The position numbers were made by a program, and so were the translations under genes. Shown one piece after another: positions 44,785-54,237 of a stretch of 64,000 nucleotides of DNA (position 1 is the first letter of the stretch; each line of letters opens with the position of its first letter). A model generated the notes under the pieces. It made no database searches. It worked only from the letters and a program-made list of their open reading frames with translations, and was not told where the DNA came from. Where the stretch lies: the NCBI RefSeq assembly GCF_028863665.1, contig NZ_JARBFX010000002.1:124001-188000 (forward strand), read 5' to 3'. The DNA comes from Aquabacter sediminis (lineage in GTDB: Bacteria > Pseudomonadota > Alphaproteobacteria > Rhizobiales > Xanthobacteraceae).

Positions 44785-45857
44785 GCCAGAGCGCCCCTCA
44801 TCTGGTGGTCCGCCACGCCTCGAAGCGCTACGGCTCGACCACGGTGCTCGACCGCGTGGACCTGTCCATCGCGCGGGGCGAGCTCGTCACGCTGCTCGGT
44901 CCCTCCGGCTGCGGCAAGACCACATTGCTGCGGCTGGTGGCGGGCCTGGCCACCCCCGACGAGGGCAGCATCGAGATTGCCGGCCGGGACGTGACGAACG
45001 TCCCGCCGCACAAGCGCAATGTGGGCGTGGTGTTCCAGTCCTATGCCCTGTTCCCCCACCTGTCGGTGGCCGGCAACGTGGCCTTCGGGCTGAAGGTGCG
45101 CCGCCAGCCCCGGGCCGAAGTGGAGGCTAAGGTGATGCGGGCGCTCGCCATGGTCCATTTGGACCATCTGGCGGCCCGGCCCATCTCGGCCCTTTCCGGG
45201 GGCCAGCAGCAGCGCGTGGCGCTCGCCCGCGCCATCGCGGTGGAGCCGGACGTCCTCCTGTTCGACGAGGCGCTCTCTGCCCTCGACCGCAAGCTGCGGG
45301 AGGAAATGCAAGGCGAGATGCGGCGCATCCTGCGCGACATCGGCGCCACCGCCATCTTCGTCACCCATGACCAGGACGAGGCGCTCACCATGTCCGACCG
45401 CATCGCGGTCATGCATGCCGGCCGCATCGACCAACTGGCCGAGCCGCGCACCATCTATGCCCGCCCGGCCACCTTGTTCACGCTGAACTTCGTCGGCCTG
45501 TCCTCGCGCATCATCGGCACGGTCGCCCATGCGGCGGACGGGCGGATGGAGGTGGACACGCCGCTCGGCCGCCTGCGCGCCTCCGGCCGGTTCCTGCCCG
45601 GCTCGCCGGTGGTGGTCGCCACCCGCCCCGAGCATATGCGCCCGGCCAGCGGGGCCGACGACAACATCGCCGCCGGTCGCGTGCGCTCCGTGGTGTTCCA
45701 GGGCTCCCGCAGCCTCGTGGAAGTGGAGACGCAGGCCGGCTCCCTGTTTGCCGAATTCCCGGGCCAGGACGCGGCCGGCCTTGCCACAGGCGATCCCATC
45801 CAGCTCGGCTGGCCCGCCGCAGAGACGCTGGCCTTTCCGGCGCCGGAGGCCGCATGA
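44781..45857 (+). CDS. ABC transporter ATP-binding protein (PotA type)
   Basis: A 358-residue ATPase with Walker A GPSGCGKTT, signature LSGGQQQR and Walker B LLFDEALSALD. A C-terminal TOBE regulatory domain begins near residue 270. The start overlaps the binding-protein stop (ATGA). It energises the two permeases downstream. The Q-loop and H-loop residues are intact. Confidence 0.94.
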   Translation: MSQSAPHLVVRHASKRYGSTTVLDRVDLSIARGELVTLLGPSGCGKTTLLRLVAGLATPDEGSIEIAGRDVTNVPPHKRNVGVVFQSYALFPHLSVAGNVAFGLKVRRQPRAEVEAKVMRALAMVHLDHLAARPISALSGGQQQRVALARAIAVEPDVLLFDEALSALDRKLREEMQGEMRRILRDIGATAIFVTHDQDEALTMSDRIAVMHAGRIDQLAEPRTIYARPATLFTLNFVGLSSRIIGTVAHAADGRMEVDTPLGRLRASGRFLPGSPVVVATRPEHMRPASGADDNIAAGRVRSVVFQGSRSLVEVETQAGSLFAEFPGQDAAGLATGDPIQLGWPAAETLAFPAPEAA

Positions 45858-46732
45858 GCGATCACGCCCTCCCCGCCCCCGCCACCCCGATGATGAAGCC
45901 CGCCCCGGACCGGGAACGGCGCCTCGCTCTGCTCATCGCCGCCCCCGCGGTGCTGGTGCTCGTGGGACTGTTCGCCTTGCCGCTGGTCAAGCTGCTGGCG
46001 GCCAGCCTCACCGACGCGGCGGGACTGACCTTTGCCCATTACGCCAAGCTGCTGGGCACCTCCTATTATCTCGGCGTCATCTGGAATTCCCTGCGCCTTG
46101 CCCTGGTGACGACCCTTATCGCGCTCGCCATCGGCTATCCCGCCGCCTTCGCCATTGCCCGTGCGCGGGGATGGGTGCGCTCCGTTCTGCTCGCCACCTT
46201 GTTCCTGCCGCTCGCCGCCTCGGTGATCGTCAAGGCCTTCGCCTGGACCATTCTGTTGCGCAGCGACGGGCTGGTGAACACGGTGCTGGTGGGCATCGGC
46301 ATCCTGGACGAGCCCGTGCGCATGATCTTCACCGAGACTGCGCTCTTCGTGGGCTCGGTGAACATCTTCCTGCCCTTCATGATCCTGCCCATCTATACCG
46401 TGGTGGCGCAGTTTGACGGCCGCCTCACGGAGGCCGCCGCCACCTTGGGCGCCGGGCCGCTGGAAGCCTTCGTGAAGGTGGTGGTGCCGCTCACCTTGCC
46501 GGGCGTGATCGCGGGGGGTGCCCTCGTCTTCTCGCTCTCGGTCTCGGCCTATGTGGTGCCAACCCTCTTGATCGGGGAGCGCTACCCCACTTTGTCCACC
46601 ACCATCGCCAAGGCCTATCTCCTGGCCCGCCAACCGGAATTCGGCGCGGCGGCCGGCGTGGTTCTGCTCGCCATCGCCATTGCGGTGGTGGCGCTCAGCA
46701 CCCGGCTCGGGCGCACGGGAGGCAAGGCATGA
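45854..46732 (+). CDS. ABC transporter permease 1 (PotB type)
   Basis: A 292-residue, six-helix permease with the EAA motif near residue 195 (EAAATLGAGPLEAFVKVVVPL), where it contacts the ATPase. The ATGA overlap couples it to the ATPase gene. It pairs with the next permease. Confidence 0.93.
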   Translation: MSDHALPAPATPMMKPAPDRERRLALLIAAPAVLVLVGLFALPLVKLLAASLTDAAGLTFAHYAKLLGTSYYLGVIWNSLRLALVTTLIALAIGYPAAFAIARARGWVRSVLLATLFLPLAASVIVKAFAWTILLRSDGLVNTVLVGIGILDEPVRMIFTETALFVGSVNIFLPFMILPIYTVVAQFDGRLTEAAATLGAGPLEAFVKVVVPLTLPGVIAGGALVFSLSVSAYVVPTLLIGERYPTLSTTIAKAYLLARQPEFGAAAGVVLLAIAIAVVALSTRLGRTGGKA

Positions 46733-47544
46733 CCTCCTCCGCCCTCACGGCCCGCCTCGGCATCCTCCTCGCCTGGAGTGCGGCGCTCGGTGCCGCCGCC
46801 TTCCTCCTGGCGCCTCTGGTGGTGATCGCCGCCGCCTCCTTCTCGCCCACCCCGGTCTTCGACCTGCCGTGGGATGGTGCCTCGCTGCGCTGGTATGCCC
46901 GCATCGGGCGGCTCGACGGCTTCTGGCCGGCGCTCTCCCTGTCGCTCCAGGTGGCGGCTTTCTCCACCGCCATCGCTCTGGTGCTGGGCACGCTCGCCGC
47001 CATCGCCATCGCCCGGGGGCGCCTGCCCTTCTCGGGCGCCCTGGGGACGGTGCTGGTCTCGCCGCTCATGATGCCCGGCCTCGTGCTGGGCATCGCGCTG
47101 CTGCAATATTTCCGCGCCATCGGCCTTACCTTGCCGCTGGTGGCGCTGCTTTTGGCCCATCTCATCATCACCTTGCCCTATGTGGCGCGGACCATGATTG
47201 CGGGCCTCTCGCGCTTCGACTTCACCCTGATCGAGGCGGCGCGCACGCTGGGCTGCACCTTTCCCGGCGCGGTTGTGAAGGTGATGGTGCCGGCGCTGGC
47301 CCCGGCCTTCCTCACCGCCGGCCTGTTCTCCTTCCTCGCCTCCTTCGACAACTACCCCGTCTCCATCTTCCTCACCGACGTGCGGACCAAGACCCTGCCC
47401 ATCAAGATGCTGCAATATATCGAGGAAGCGCCCGACCCGACGCTGGCGGCGCTGTCCACCCTGATCCTCATCGCCACCGTGATCCTGCTGATTGCCTCCG
47501 ACCGCCTGGTCGGCCTGCACCGCATGGCGGGGACCGGCCAATGA
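46729..47544 (+). CDS. ABC transporter permease 2 (PotC type)
   Basis: A 271-residue, six-helix permease with its EAA motif at EAARTLGCTFPGAVVKVMVP. The start overlaps the previous stop, and its own stop overlaps the amidohydrolase start. It completes the importer. Confidence 0.93.
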   Translation: MTSSALTARLGILLAWSAALGAAAFLLAPLVVIAAASFSPTPVFDLPWDGASLRWYARIGRLDGFWPALSLSLQVAAFSTAIALVLGTLAAIAIARGRLPFSGALGTVLVSPLMMPGLVLGIALLQYFRAIGLTLPLVALLLAHLIITLPYVARTMIAGLSRFDFTLIEAARTLGCTFPGAVVKVMVPALAPAFLTAGLFSFLASFDNYPVSIFLTDVRTKTLPIKMLQYIEEAPDPTLAALSTLILIATVILLIASDRLVGLHRMAGTGQ

Positions 47545-48476
47545 AGCCCGCCATCGTACCCCCCGCGCCGGCCCTTCAGCCCGCGCCCGCCCGCGACCTC
47601 ATCGGCTATGCCGGCACCCCGCCGAACCCCAGATGGCCCGATGGGGCGAAGGTGGCGGTGTCGTTCGTCCTGAATTTCGAGGAAGGCGCCGAATTCACCC
47701 TCTCGGAGGGCGATCCGCGCAATGAGGGGATCTATGAGGTGGACCACCCCATTGATACCCCCGATCCCTGCATCGAGAGCCATTTCGAGTACGGCACCCG
47801 CGCCGGCTGGTGGCGCATCATGGACCTGTTCGACCGCTTCGGGGCCAAGGTGACGGTGAGCGCCTGCGGCCGGGCGGTGGAGCGCACGCCGGAACTGGCC
47901 CGCGACGCGGTCAAAAGAGGCCATGAGGTTTCCGCCCATGGCTGGCGGTGGGAAAGCCATGCGGGCATGGACGAGGCCACCGAGCGCGTCCGCATCGCTC
48001 GCACGGTGGAGGCCATCACCCGGGCCACCGGCATCCGCCCGGTGGGCTGGCACACCCGCTCGGCCACCTCGCCCAATACCCGGCGCCTCTTGGTGGAGGA
48101 CGGCGGCTTTCTCTATGACAGCGACGCCTATAATGACGACCTGCCCTATTTCGTGCCGGTGTCCGGGCGGCGGCATCTGGTGATGCCCTATGCCTTCGAC
48201 ACCAACGACATGCATTTCCAGCACACCCAGCGCTTCCGCGGCGCCGACTTCGCCGATTATGTCATCGACGCCTTCGACTGGCTGGCCAGGGAAGGCGAAC
48301 ACGCGCCCAAGATGATGTCGGTGGGCCTGCACCTGCGCATGATCGGCCGCCCGGGCCGCATGGGCGCGCTGGAGAAGATCCTGGCCCATGTGACGGGCTC
48401 GGGGCTGGCCTTTGTGGCGCCGCGCGCCGCCATCGCCCGGCACTTCATCGCCACCTTCCCCGAGACGAACCCGTGA
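47541..48476 (+). CDS. PuuE-like allantoinase / polysaccharide deacetylase family
   Basis: A 311-residue NodB-type deacetylase of the allantoinase (PuuE) subgroup. It has a VSFVLNFEEGAE opening where NodB enzymes have the DD metal motif, GHEVSAHGWRWE with the metal histidines, and a GWHTRSATSPNTRRLL segment. PuuE-type enzymes open the hydantoin ring of allantoin without relation to classical allantoinase. The start (ATGA) is coupled to the transporter. The substrate could also be another cyclic amide. Confidence 0.82.
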   Translation: MKPAIVPPAPALQPAPARDLIGYAGTPPNPRWPDGAKVAVSFVLNFEEGAEFTLSEGDPRNEGIYEVDHPIDTPDPCIESHFEYGTRAGWWRIMDLFDRFGAKVTVSACGRAVERTPELARDAVKRGHEVSAHGWRWESHAGMDEATERVRIARTVEAITRATGIRPVGWHTRSATSPNTRRLLVEDGGFLYDSDAYNDDLPYFVPVSGRRHLVMPYAFDTNDMHFQHTQRFRGADFADYVIDAFDWLAREGEHAPKMMSVGLHLRMIGRPGRMGALEKILAHVTGSGLAFVAPRAAIARHFIATFPETNP

Positions 48477-49246
48477 CCGACGCCGTGACGGGCGGGGCGC
48501 CCCGGCGCCTCCTCATCGTCAATCCCAACACGTCGCAGGTGGTCACCGATCTCCTGTTGGCGGCGGCGCAGCCCATGGTTCCGGCGGGGGTGGAGATCGC
48601 CGCCCTCACCGCCCCCTTCGGCGCGGCGTCACTGGAGAGCCCGGCGGAGGCCGCCATCGCCGCTTATGCGGTGCTCACCGCCTTGGCGGATGCGGAGCAT
48701 TTCGACGCCGCCATCATCGGCGCCTTCGGCGATCCGGGCCTGGATGCGGCGCAGGACCTGTTCGCGCCCCCCGTGATCGGCCTTGGCCGCTCCGGCCTCC
48801 AGGCCGCAGCACGGCACGGGCGATTTGTGATCGTGACGGTCGGCGCCCATCTGCGCACGAGCCTGGAGCGCGCGACGGGCGAGGCGGGGGTGGGCGAGGC
48901 GTGCGCCGGCATCAGCTTTCTGCCCTTTTCCGTCCTGGAGATCGCCGCCGATCCCACCCTCGCACTGCCCCGCATGGCGCAGAGTGCGGCCGCCATCGTG
49001 GCGCAAACGGGCGCGCAGGCGGTCCTGCTGGCCGGCGCGCCCTTTTCGGGCCTTGCCGAGCCGCTTGCCCCCCACCTCCCCGTGCCGGTGCTGGACGGCC
49101 TGACCTGCGCCCTGAAGGCGGCGCTTGAGGCTCCCAGGGCTGCGCCTTGGGAGCCTCAAGCGCCCGCCCTGCCCGCAAAGCCCATGCCGGGCGTTGCCCC
49201 CGCGCTCGCGGACCTGATCCGCCGCCGCCTCGCCCGCCCCGCCTGA
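48473..49246 (+). CDS. Asp/Glu/hydantoin racemase-family protein lacking both catalytic cysteines
   Basis: A 257-residue protein of the Asp/Glu/hydantoin racemase family, with a LLIVNPNTSQVVTDLL opening. The usual first catalytic Cys (in xCFGDPG) is Ala 84 (GAFGDPGL), and the second (in GCAGM) is Gly 188 (LAGAPFSG). The neighbouring VGIAEA-like segment reads IGLGRSG. Racemisation by the two-thiol mechanism therefore looks impossible; it may be a binding or regulatory relative, or use a different chemistry. The start is GTG overlapping the allantoinase-like stop. It is the last gene of the operon. Confidence 0.82.
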   Translation: MTDAVTGGAPRRLLIVNPNTSQVVTDLLLAAAQPMVPAGVEIAALTAPFGAASLESPAEAAIAAYAVLTALADAEHFDAAIIGAFGDPGLDAAQDLFAPPVIGLGRSGLQAAARHGRFVIVTVGAHLRTSLERATGEAGVGEACAGISFLPFSVLEIAADPTLALPRMAQSAAAIVAQTGAQAVLLAGAPFSGLAEPLAPHLPVPVLDGLTCALKAALEAPRAAPWEPQAPALPAKPMPGVAPALADLIRRRLARPA

Positions 49247-49411
49247 GCGGCTGCGCCAGATCGGCGCATGGAGGCTCTCCGGGTCTTCGCGATCGCCCTG
49301 TCCCGCCATCCGCTGCGGCATTGCTCCAAAATGGAGACATTTGGCCTTGACGGGAGGGCCGCCCAAATCCTCCCTAGGCGGAGGAACCGGCGGGGGCCGA
49401 TGCGGTGGGCC

Positions 49412-49783
49412 ATGAGTGAGCTTCTGATCGTCGATGACGAGCCGGAATTTCTCGACGAGCTGATGGAGGCGTTCGCCTTCAACGGCGTCGTCGCGCGCGC
49501 CGCTGGCAGCGCCACGGCGGCGCTCGCGCTGCTCGATTCGGACCGCGACATCCGCGTGGTGATCAGCGACATCCGCATGCCCGACATGGACGGGCTGGTG
49601 ATGATCGAAACGGCCAAGACGCGCTATCCGGGGCGCGACCTGACTTTCGTCGTGATGACCGGGCATGCCGCCACCGCCGACCTCGACCGCGCCCGGGCGG
49701 CGGGGGTGCGTCACTGCTTCCCCAAGCCCCTGAGCTTCGAGGACCTCCAGGGCGCAATCCAGGAGGCGCTGGCGGACTCATGA
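49412..49783 (+). CDS. single-domain response regulator
   Basis: A 123-residue receiver domain with the acid pocket D8/D9, phospho-acceptor D53 (ISDIRMP), T83 and K105 (FPKP). There is no output domain. ATG 49412 starts the conserved MSELLIVDDE; an ATG 12 bases upstream is also possible. It is followed with ATGA overlap by a histidine kinase gene. As a receiver alone it may act in a phosphorelay or by protein binding. Confidence 0.9.
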   Translation: MSELLIVDDEPEFLDELMEAFAFNGVVARAAGSATAALALLDSDRDIRVVISDIRMPDMDGLVMIETAKTRYPGRDLTFVVMTGHAATADLDRARAAGVRHCFPKPLSFEDLQGAIQEALADS

Positions 49784-51915
49784 CCGCTTTCCGTCCCTGC
49801 AGCCGCCTGTGCGCCTTCATCATGAAGAATGGCGTGCTCTCCGCCGTGCTGCTGGTGTTTGCCGTCTGCCTGCCCTTTACCGCGGCGGCCGTGCTCTACG
49901 GCCTCGACAAGGAATCGCAGATCCGCGACACCGAGGAGATCGCCCGCAAGACCGCGATCCTGCTGGTGCGCAGCTTCGAGCAGGCGGTGGAGCCGGTGGA
50001 CGCCCTGCTCCAGAACTTCGCCACCAATTTCGACCCGGACTGGACGCCGACCCAGACCTATGAGGCCATCCGGTCCTTCACCGTGCCCAAGTCCATCGTC
50101 CAGGTGAGCGTGGTGGACAAGAACGGTCTGTTCATCGCCAGCAATCTGGCCGCCCCCTCGCCGGAGCGCATCGACCTGTCCGACCGCGAGCACATCCGGG
50201 TGCAGATGAACGGCTCGGCGGGCGGGCATCTGTTCATCTCGAAGCCGGTGCTGGGCCGCGTCTCAAAGCAATGGACCATCCAGCTCACCCGGCCGCTCAC
50301 CGATGCCAAGGGCGCCTTTGCGGGGGTGATCGTCGCCTCCTACAATATCGGCGACTTCATCGATTTCTATAAGCGCCTGCGCCTTGAGGACAACATGCTC
50401 ATCGCCCTGGTGGGCTTTGACGGCGTGGTGCGGGCGCGCACCGCCGCGCTCACCTCCTTCGGCGACGACATTTCCGCCAGCCCTGCCTTCAAGGCCGCCC
50501 TCGGCAGCCGGACCGGCGCCCGTTATGACGAATTCAGCCTCGTGGATGGCATCCGGCGCATCGGCTACGTGGTCCGCTCCGAGCGCTATCCGGTCATGGT
50601 GGAGGTGGCGTTCGACGAAAGCTATGTGGAGGCCCAGACCCGCGACTTCCGCAACGCGGTGTGGGGGACCGCCGTGGGGCTCAGCATCTGCCTGCTCCTG
50701 CTGGGGCTGCTGGCGGGGCGCTACCTCACCCTCACCCAGCGCCTGCGCGCCCAAGAGGTGGAGACCCTGGCACGGGAATGGGAAGCCCATATGCTGGAGG
50801 CCATCAGCCGCGTGCCCGGCATCAGCGTGCTACATGTGGCGGGCTCGCGTGCCGCGCGCATCGGCGGCGAGACGGCCGACGGCCTCGCCGACCTGGTGGG
50901 CACCTATGTGCAAAGCGAGACCTTCCAGGCGGGCGTGAAGGGCCTCAAGGCGCCGCAGGTGCGCACGGTCTACCTGCCGGACGGAGAGATCCGGCGTGAG
51001 GTGCAACTTGTCGCCGCACCGCTGGCAGCGCTGCCCGACGCCGTGGCGAACAGCAAGACCGGCGGCAAGGACCTGGTGGTCTTCGCCGTCGACCAGACCT
51101 CCAAGCGCATGGAGGAAGACAAGCTCTACCAGATGTCGAAGCTGGCCTCCCTCGGCGAGGTGGCCACCGGCCTGGCGCACGAGATCAACCAGCCGCTGGG
51201 CGTCATCCGCCTCGCGGCCACCAATGCGCTGAACGGGCTCACGCGCGGCATGCCGCCCACGCACATGGAATCCAAGCTCCACCGCATCATCCAGCAGACG
51301 GTGCGCATGAGCCGGATCATCGACCACATGCGCATCTTCGGCCGCAAGAGTTCGGAGAGCTTCGAGCCGTCCGACCCGGTGGACGCCATTGACGGCGCGC
51401 TCCAGGTGGTGGGCGCTCAGCTGCGGCTCGACAATATCGCCGTCATCATCACCGCCACCCCGGGTCTGGCTCAGGTGCTGTGCCGGCAGGACCAGCTGGA
51501 ACAGGTGCTCATCAACCTGCTCCAGAACGCCCGCGACGCCATCCACGAGCGGCGCAAGACGGCGGGCGAGGACTTCCACGGCCGCATCGAGGTCACCCAA
51601 AGGCTGGAGGACACCGCCACCCTGCTGCCGCCCACCGTGCGCATCGATGTGACCGACAATGCCGGCGGGGTGCCGGAGGCGATCATGGACAAGGTGTTCC
51701 AGCCCTTCTTCACCACCAAGCCGCCGGGCAAGGGCACGGGCCTCGGCCTCTCCGTGAGCTTCGGCATTGTCCGCGACCATGGCGGCACGCTCTCGCTGGC
51801 CAATGGCAAGGAGGGCGCCATCTTCACCTTGCGCCTGCCGGGCCTGAAGGTGCGCCAGGACCAAACGGCGCCGGCGCCATCAAGCGATGAGGCGCGCGAG
51901 CGGGCGTCGTCCTGA
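49780..51915 (+). CDS. sensor histidine kinase with periplasmic dCACHE-like domain
   Basis: A 711-residue kinase. An N-terminal helix (about 15-40) is followed by a roughly 250-residue periplasmic double-CACHE-like region and a second helix near 295. A DHp domain has phospho-acceptor H467 (GLAHEINQPLG), and an HATPase domain has N, G1 and G2 boxes (LLQNARDAI, TDNAGGVP, GTGLGLS). It resembles DctB/NtrY-class kinases that sense small organic acids or amino acids. The pairing order, receiver then kinase, is coupled by ATGA. The ligand is unknown. Confidence 0.92.
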   Translation: MTAFRPCSRLCAFIMKNGVLSAVLLVFAVCLPFTAAAVLYGLDKESQIRDTEEIARKTAILLVRSFEQAVEPVDALLQNFATNFDPDWTPTQTYEAIRSFTVPKSIVQVSVVDKNGLFIASNLAAPSPERIDLSDREHIRVQMNGSAGGHLFISKPVLGRVSKQWTIQLTRPLTDAKGAFAGVIVASYNIGDFIDFYKRLRLEDNMLIALVGFDGVVRARTAALTSFGDDISASPAFKAALGSRTGARYDEFSLVDGIRRIGYVVRSERYPVMVEVAFDESYVEAQTRDFRNAVWGTAVGLSICLLLLGLLAGRYLTLTQRLRAQEVETLAREWEAHMLEAISRVPGISVLHVAGSRAARIGGETADGLADLVGTYVQSETFQAGVKGLKAPQVRTVYLPDGEIRREVQLVAAPLAALPDAVANSKTGGKDLVVFAVDQTSKRMEEDKLYQMSKLASLGEVATGLAHEINQPLGVIRLAATNALNGLTRGMPPTHMESKLHRIIQQTVRMSRIIDHMRIFGRKSSESFEPSDPVDAIDGALQVVGAQLRLDNIAVIITATPGLAQVLCRQDQLEQVLINLLQNARDAIHERRKTAGEDFHGRIEVTQRLEDTATLLPPTVRIDVTDNAGGVPEAIMDKVFQPFFTTKPPGKGTGLGLSVSFGIVRDHGGTLSLANGKEGAIFTLRLPGLKVRQDQTAPAPSSDEARERASS

Positions 51916-52196
51916 CGGACCCGCCCGCCAGCGATGGACCTGCGGCTCTTCCGACCTGCACGAAGCACGGGCCCCATCTGGGACGGACCGGGCGTTCAGC
52001 CACGCCCGCGTCCCGTCCCGCCTCTCCATCCGGCGCGCGCATCTCCCGCCGCTTCTGAAACCGGCCGGGCGGTGGCAAGTTGACGTTCAAAGCGGCCCCT
52101 TGACCCCGGTCAAGGGCGCGCGCATCCCGCTCCGCCATGGTGCGGCACCCGTCCGCCCACGCCCCTCGCACAGGTCCAACCACCCGGAGAAGCCCG

Positions 52197-53753
52197 ATGG
52201 ACGATCACGTGGTGGAAGATCAGGCCGCCATCTTCGCTCTCCTGGCGGATCCGGCGACCCATGGCCTTTGCGAGCCGGTGCGGCGCATCGATACCCACGG
52301 CGCGGCGGTGTTCCTGGCCGGGCCCTATGCCTACAAGGTGAAGCGGGCGGTGGCCTTCCCCTTCATGGATTTCTCCACGCCTGCGCGGCGCAAGGCGGCG
52401 TGCGAAAGGGAAGTCACCCTCAACGGCGCCCATGCGCCCGGCCTTTATCTGGACGTGGTGGCCATCACGCGTGGCCCCGACGGCCTTGCGCTCGGCGGGC
52501 GGGGGGAGCCGGTGGACTATGCGGTGCGCATGCGCCGCTTCGACGAAGACGCGACGCTCGACAAGGTGGCGCAGGGCGGCCTGCCCGACGCCCTGTGCGC
52601 CCGCCTCGCCACCACCGTGGCCGAGGCCCATGCACGGGCGCCGGTGCGCGCCGACTTTCCCTCCGCCACCCATCTGGCCCGCATCGCACAGCAGAATGCG
52701 GATGATTTTCGCGCCGACCCGGCCCTCTTCCCCCCGGCTGAGGCGGCCGCCCTGGACGCGGCGACGCAGGAGGCTCTTCAGCGGGGCGCGGACCTCCTGT
52801 CGGCGCGGGCGCGCGCCGGCTATGTGCGCCGCTGCCATGGCGACCTCCATCTGCGCAACATCGTGCTGCTGGAGGGCGAACCCACTTTGTTCGACGCCAT
52901 CGAGTTCAATGACGACCTCGCCACCTGCGACCTGCTCTACGACTTCGCCTTCCTCCTCATGGACCTGTGGGAGCGCGGGCTCCACCGGCCGGCGAACATC
53001 GTTCTGAACCGCTATCTGTGGACGCTGGATGAGGACGCTCATTATGAGGGCCTCTCCCTCCTGCCGCTATTCCTGAGCCTGCGGGCCGCGATCCGGGCCA
53101 AGGTGGAGGCGGCCGGGCTTGGCCATCTGCGGGCGGACGAACAGGCCGCGGCCCGGGCGCGCATCCAGCGCCAGTTCCAGGCGGCACAGGATTTCCTTGC
53201 GCCAAGCCCTGTGCGGCTGGTGGCCGTGGGGGGCCTGTCCGGCACCGGCAAGAGCACCTTATCGGCCGCCCTCGCCCAGCACCTGGGGCGGGCGCCGGGG
53301 GCGGTGGTGCTGCGCTCCGACATCACCCGCAAGGCACTGGCAGGGGTGGCCGAGACGGAACGCCTGCCGGCGGACGCCTATCAGCCGGGGTCGTCGGAGG
53401 CGGTCTATGCGGTCATTCGCCGGCGCGCGGGCCTTGCCCTTGCGGCGGGCCAATGCGCGATCCTCGACGCGGTGCATGCCCGCGCCCCCGAGCGGGAAGC
53501 CGCGCGGGACGTGGCGGAAAAGGCGGGCGCTGCCTTTACCGGCCTCTGCCTGGAGGCGCCCCTGGCGGATCTGGTGGAGCGGGTGGACGCGCGGCGCAAC
53601 GATGCGAGCGATGCCACCGCTGCAATTGTCCGAACCCAGGCCGGCTATGAGACCGGCCCGATGGACTGGCACCGGCTCGACAGCAGCGGCGACCGGGGGG
53701 CGCTCCTTGAATGCGCCCTGCGGCGGGTGTCAGGCGATCAGCAATTGCCCTGA
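52197..53753 (+). CDS. APH-like kinase fused to a P-loop ATPase
   Basis: A 518-residue bifunctional protein. The N-terminal half is an aminoglycoside-phosphotransferase-like kinase (YKVKRAV with the ATP lysine, CHGDLHLRNI as catalytic loop, and FDAIEFND for metal). The C-terminal half begins GGLSGTGKSTLSAAL, a Walker A of the AAA_33/zeta-toxin-like kinase type. It starts at ATG 52197 with GGAGAAG upstream. Such fusions occur widely in proteobacteria without known substrate. Its 3' end overlaps the convergent small secreted-protein gene by 16 bases. Confidence 0.85.
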   Translation: MDDHVVEDQAAIFALLADPATHGLCEPVRRIDTHGAAVFLAGPYAYKVKRAVAFPFMDFSTPARRKAACEREVTLNGAHAPGLYLDVVAITRGPDGLALGGRGEPVDYAVRMRRFDEDATLDKVAQGGLPDALCARLATTVAEAHARAPVRADFPSATHLARIAQQNADDFRADPALFPPAEAAALDAATQEALQRGADLLSARARAGYVRRCHGDLHLRNIVLLEGEPTLFDAIEFNDDLATCDLLYDFAFLLMDLWERGLHRPANIVLNRYLWTLDEDAHYEGLSLLPLFLSLRAAIRAKVEAAGLGHLRADEQAAARARIQRQFQAAQDFLAPSPVRLVAVGGLSGTGKSTLSAALAQHLGRAPGAVVLRSDITRKALAGVAETERLPADAYQPGSSEAVYAVIRRRAGLALAAGQCAILDAVHARAPEREAARDVAEKAGAAFTGLCLEAPLADLVERVDARRNDASDATAAIVRTQAGYETGPMDWHRLDSSGDRGALLECALRRVSGDQQLP

Positions 53754-54118
53754 GCGGGAGCGGCCTTGGGGTCCACGCCTTGCACCACTTCGGGCTGGGC
53801 GGTGGGCGAGGCGGGGGTCGGCGCGTGGGGCGTCGTGCCGGTATGGGACCCACCCGTGCCGCCGGTCCAGGCTGTGGAGCCGGAACTGCCTGGGGCGGTG
53901 CCCGAGCCCGGCCCCTGGTCGGGGGGCGTGGCGGACGAATGGGGCGGCATGCTGCAATCGGAGCGGCCCGAAGCGGGCCCTGGCGTCGGGCCGCCCGCCT
54001 GGGCGAAGGCCCCGCTGGCGCACAGGAGCAGCGCGGCAGCACCGAGGGCCAGACGGCGGGTGGCGGCGGACGCGACGCGGGCGGACGTGTTTGGCGTGGA
54101 GAGGTGTGGCGTGGGCAT
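53738..54118 (-). CDS. small secreted Gly/Pro/Ser/Thr-rich protein
   Basis: A 126-residue protein with a signal peptide (RRLALGAAALLLCASGAFAQ, near 21-40) and a low-complexity mature part rich in Gly, Pro, Ser and Thr, with one Cys in SDCSMPP and a C-terminal Cys. GAGGGAG precedes the ATG. It resembles short exported proteins common in Rhizobiales, function unknown. The final 16 bases overlap the convergent kinase gene. Confidence 0.6.
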   Translation of the reverse strand: MPTPHLSTPNTSARVASAATRRLALGAAALLLCASGAFAQAGGPTPGPASGRSDCSMPPHSSATPPDQGPGSGTAPGSSGSTAWTGGTGGSHTGTTPHAPTPASPTAQPEVVQGVDPKAAPAQGNC

Positions 54119-54237
54119 GGAGGTCTCCCTCTGGTTTCGCCCTCAACGCGGGCACCTACCGCCAAGTTCCCCTACGCCCCTCCGCTACGTCCCTCCGCTC
54201 CGTCCGTCCCGCCGCTCGCCCGCGCTTGCCCTCTGCC

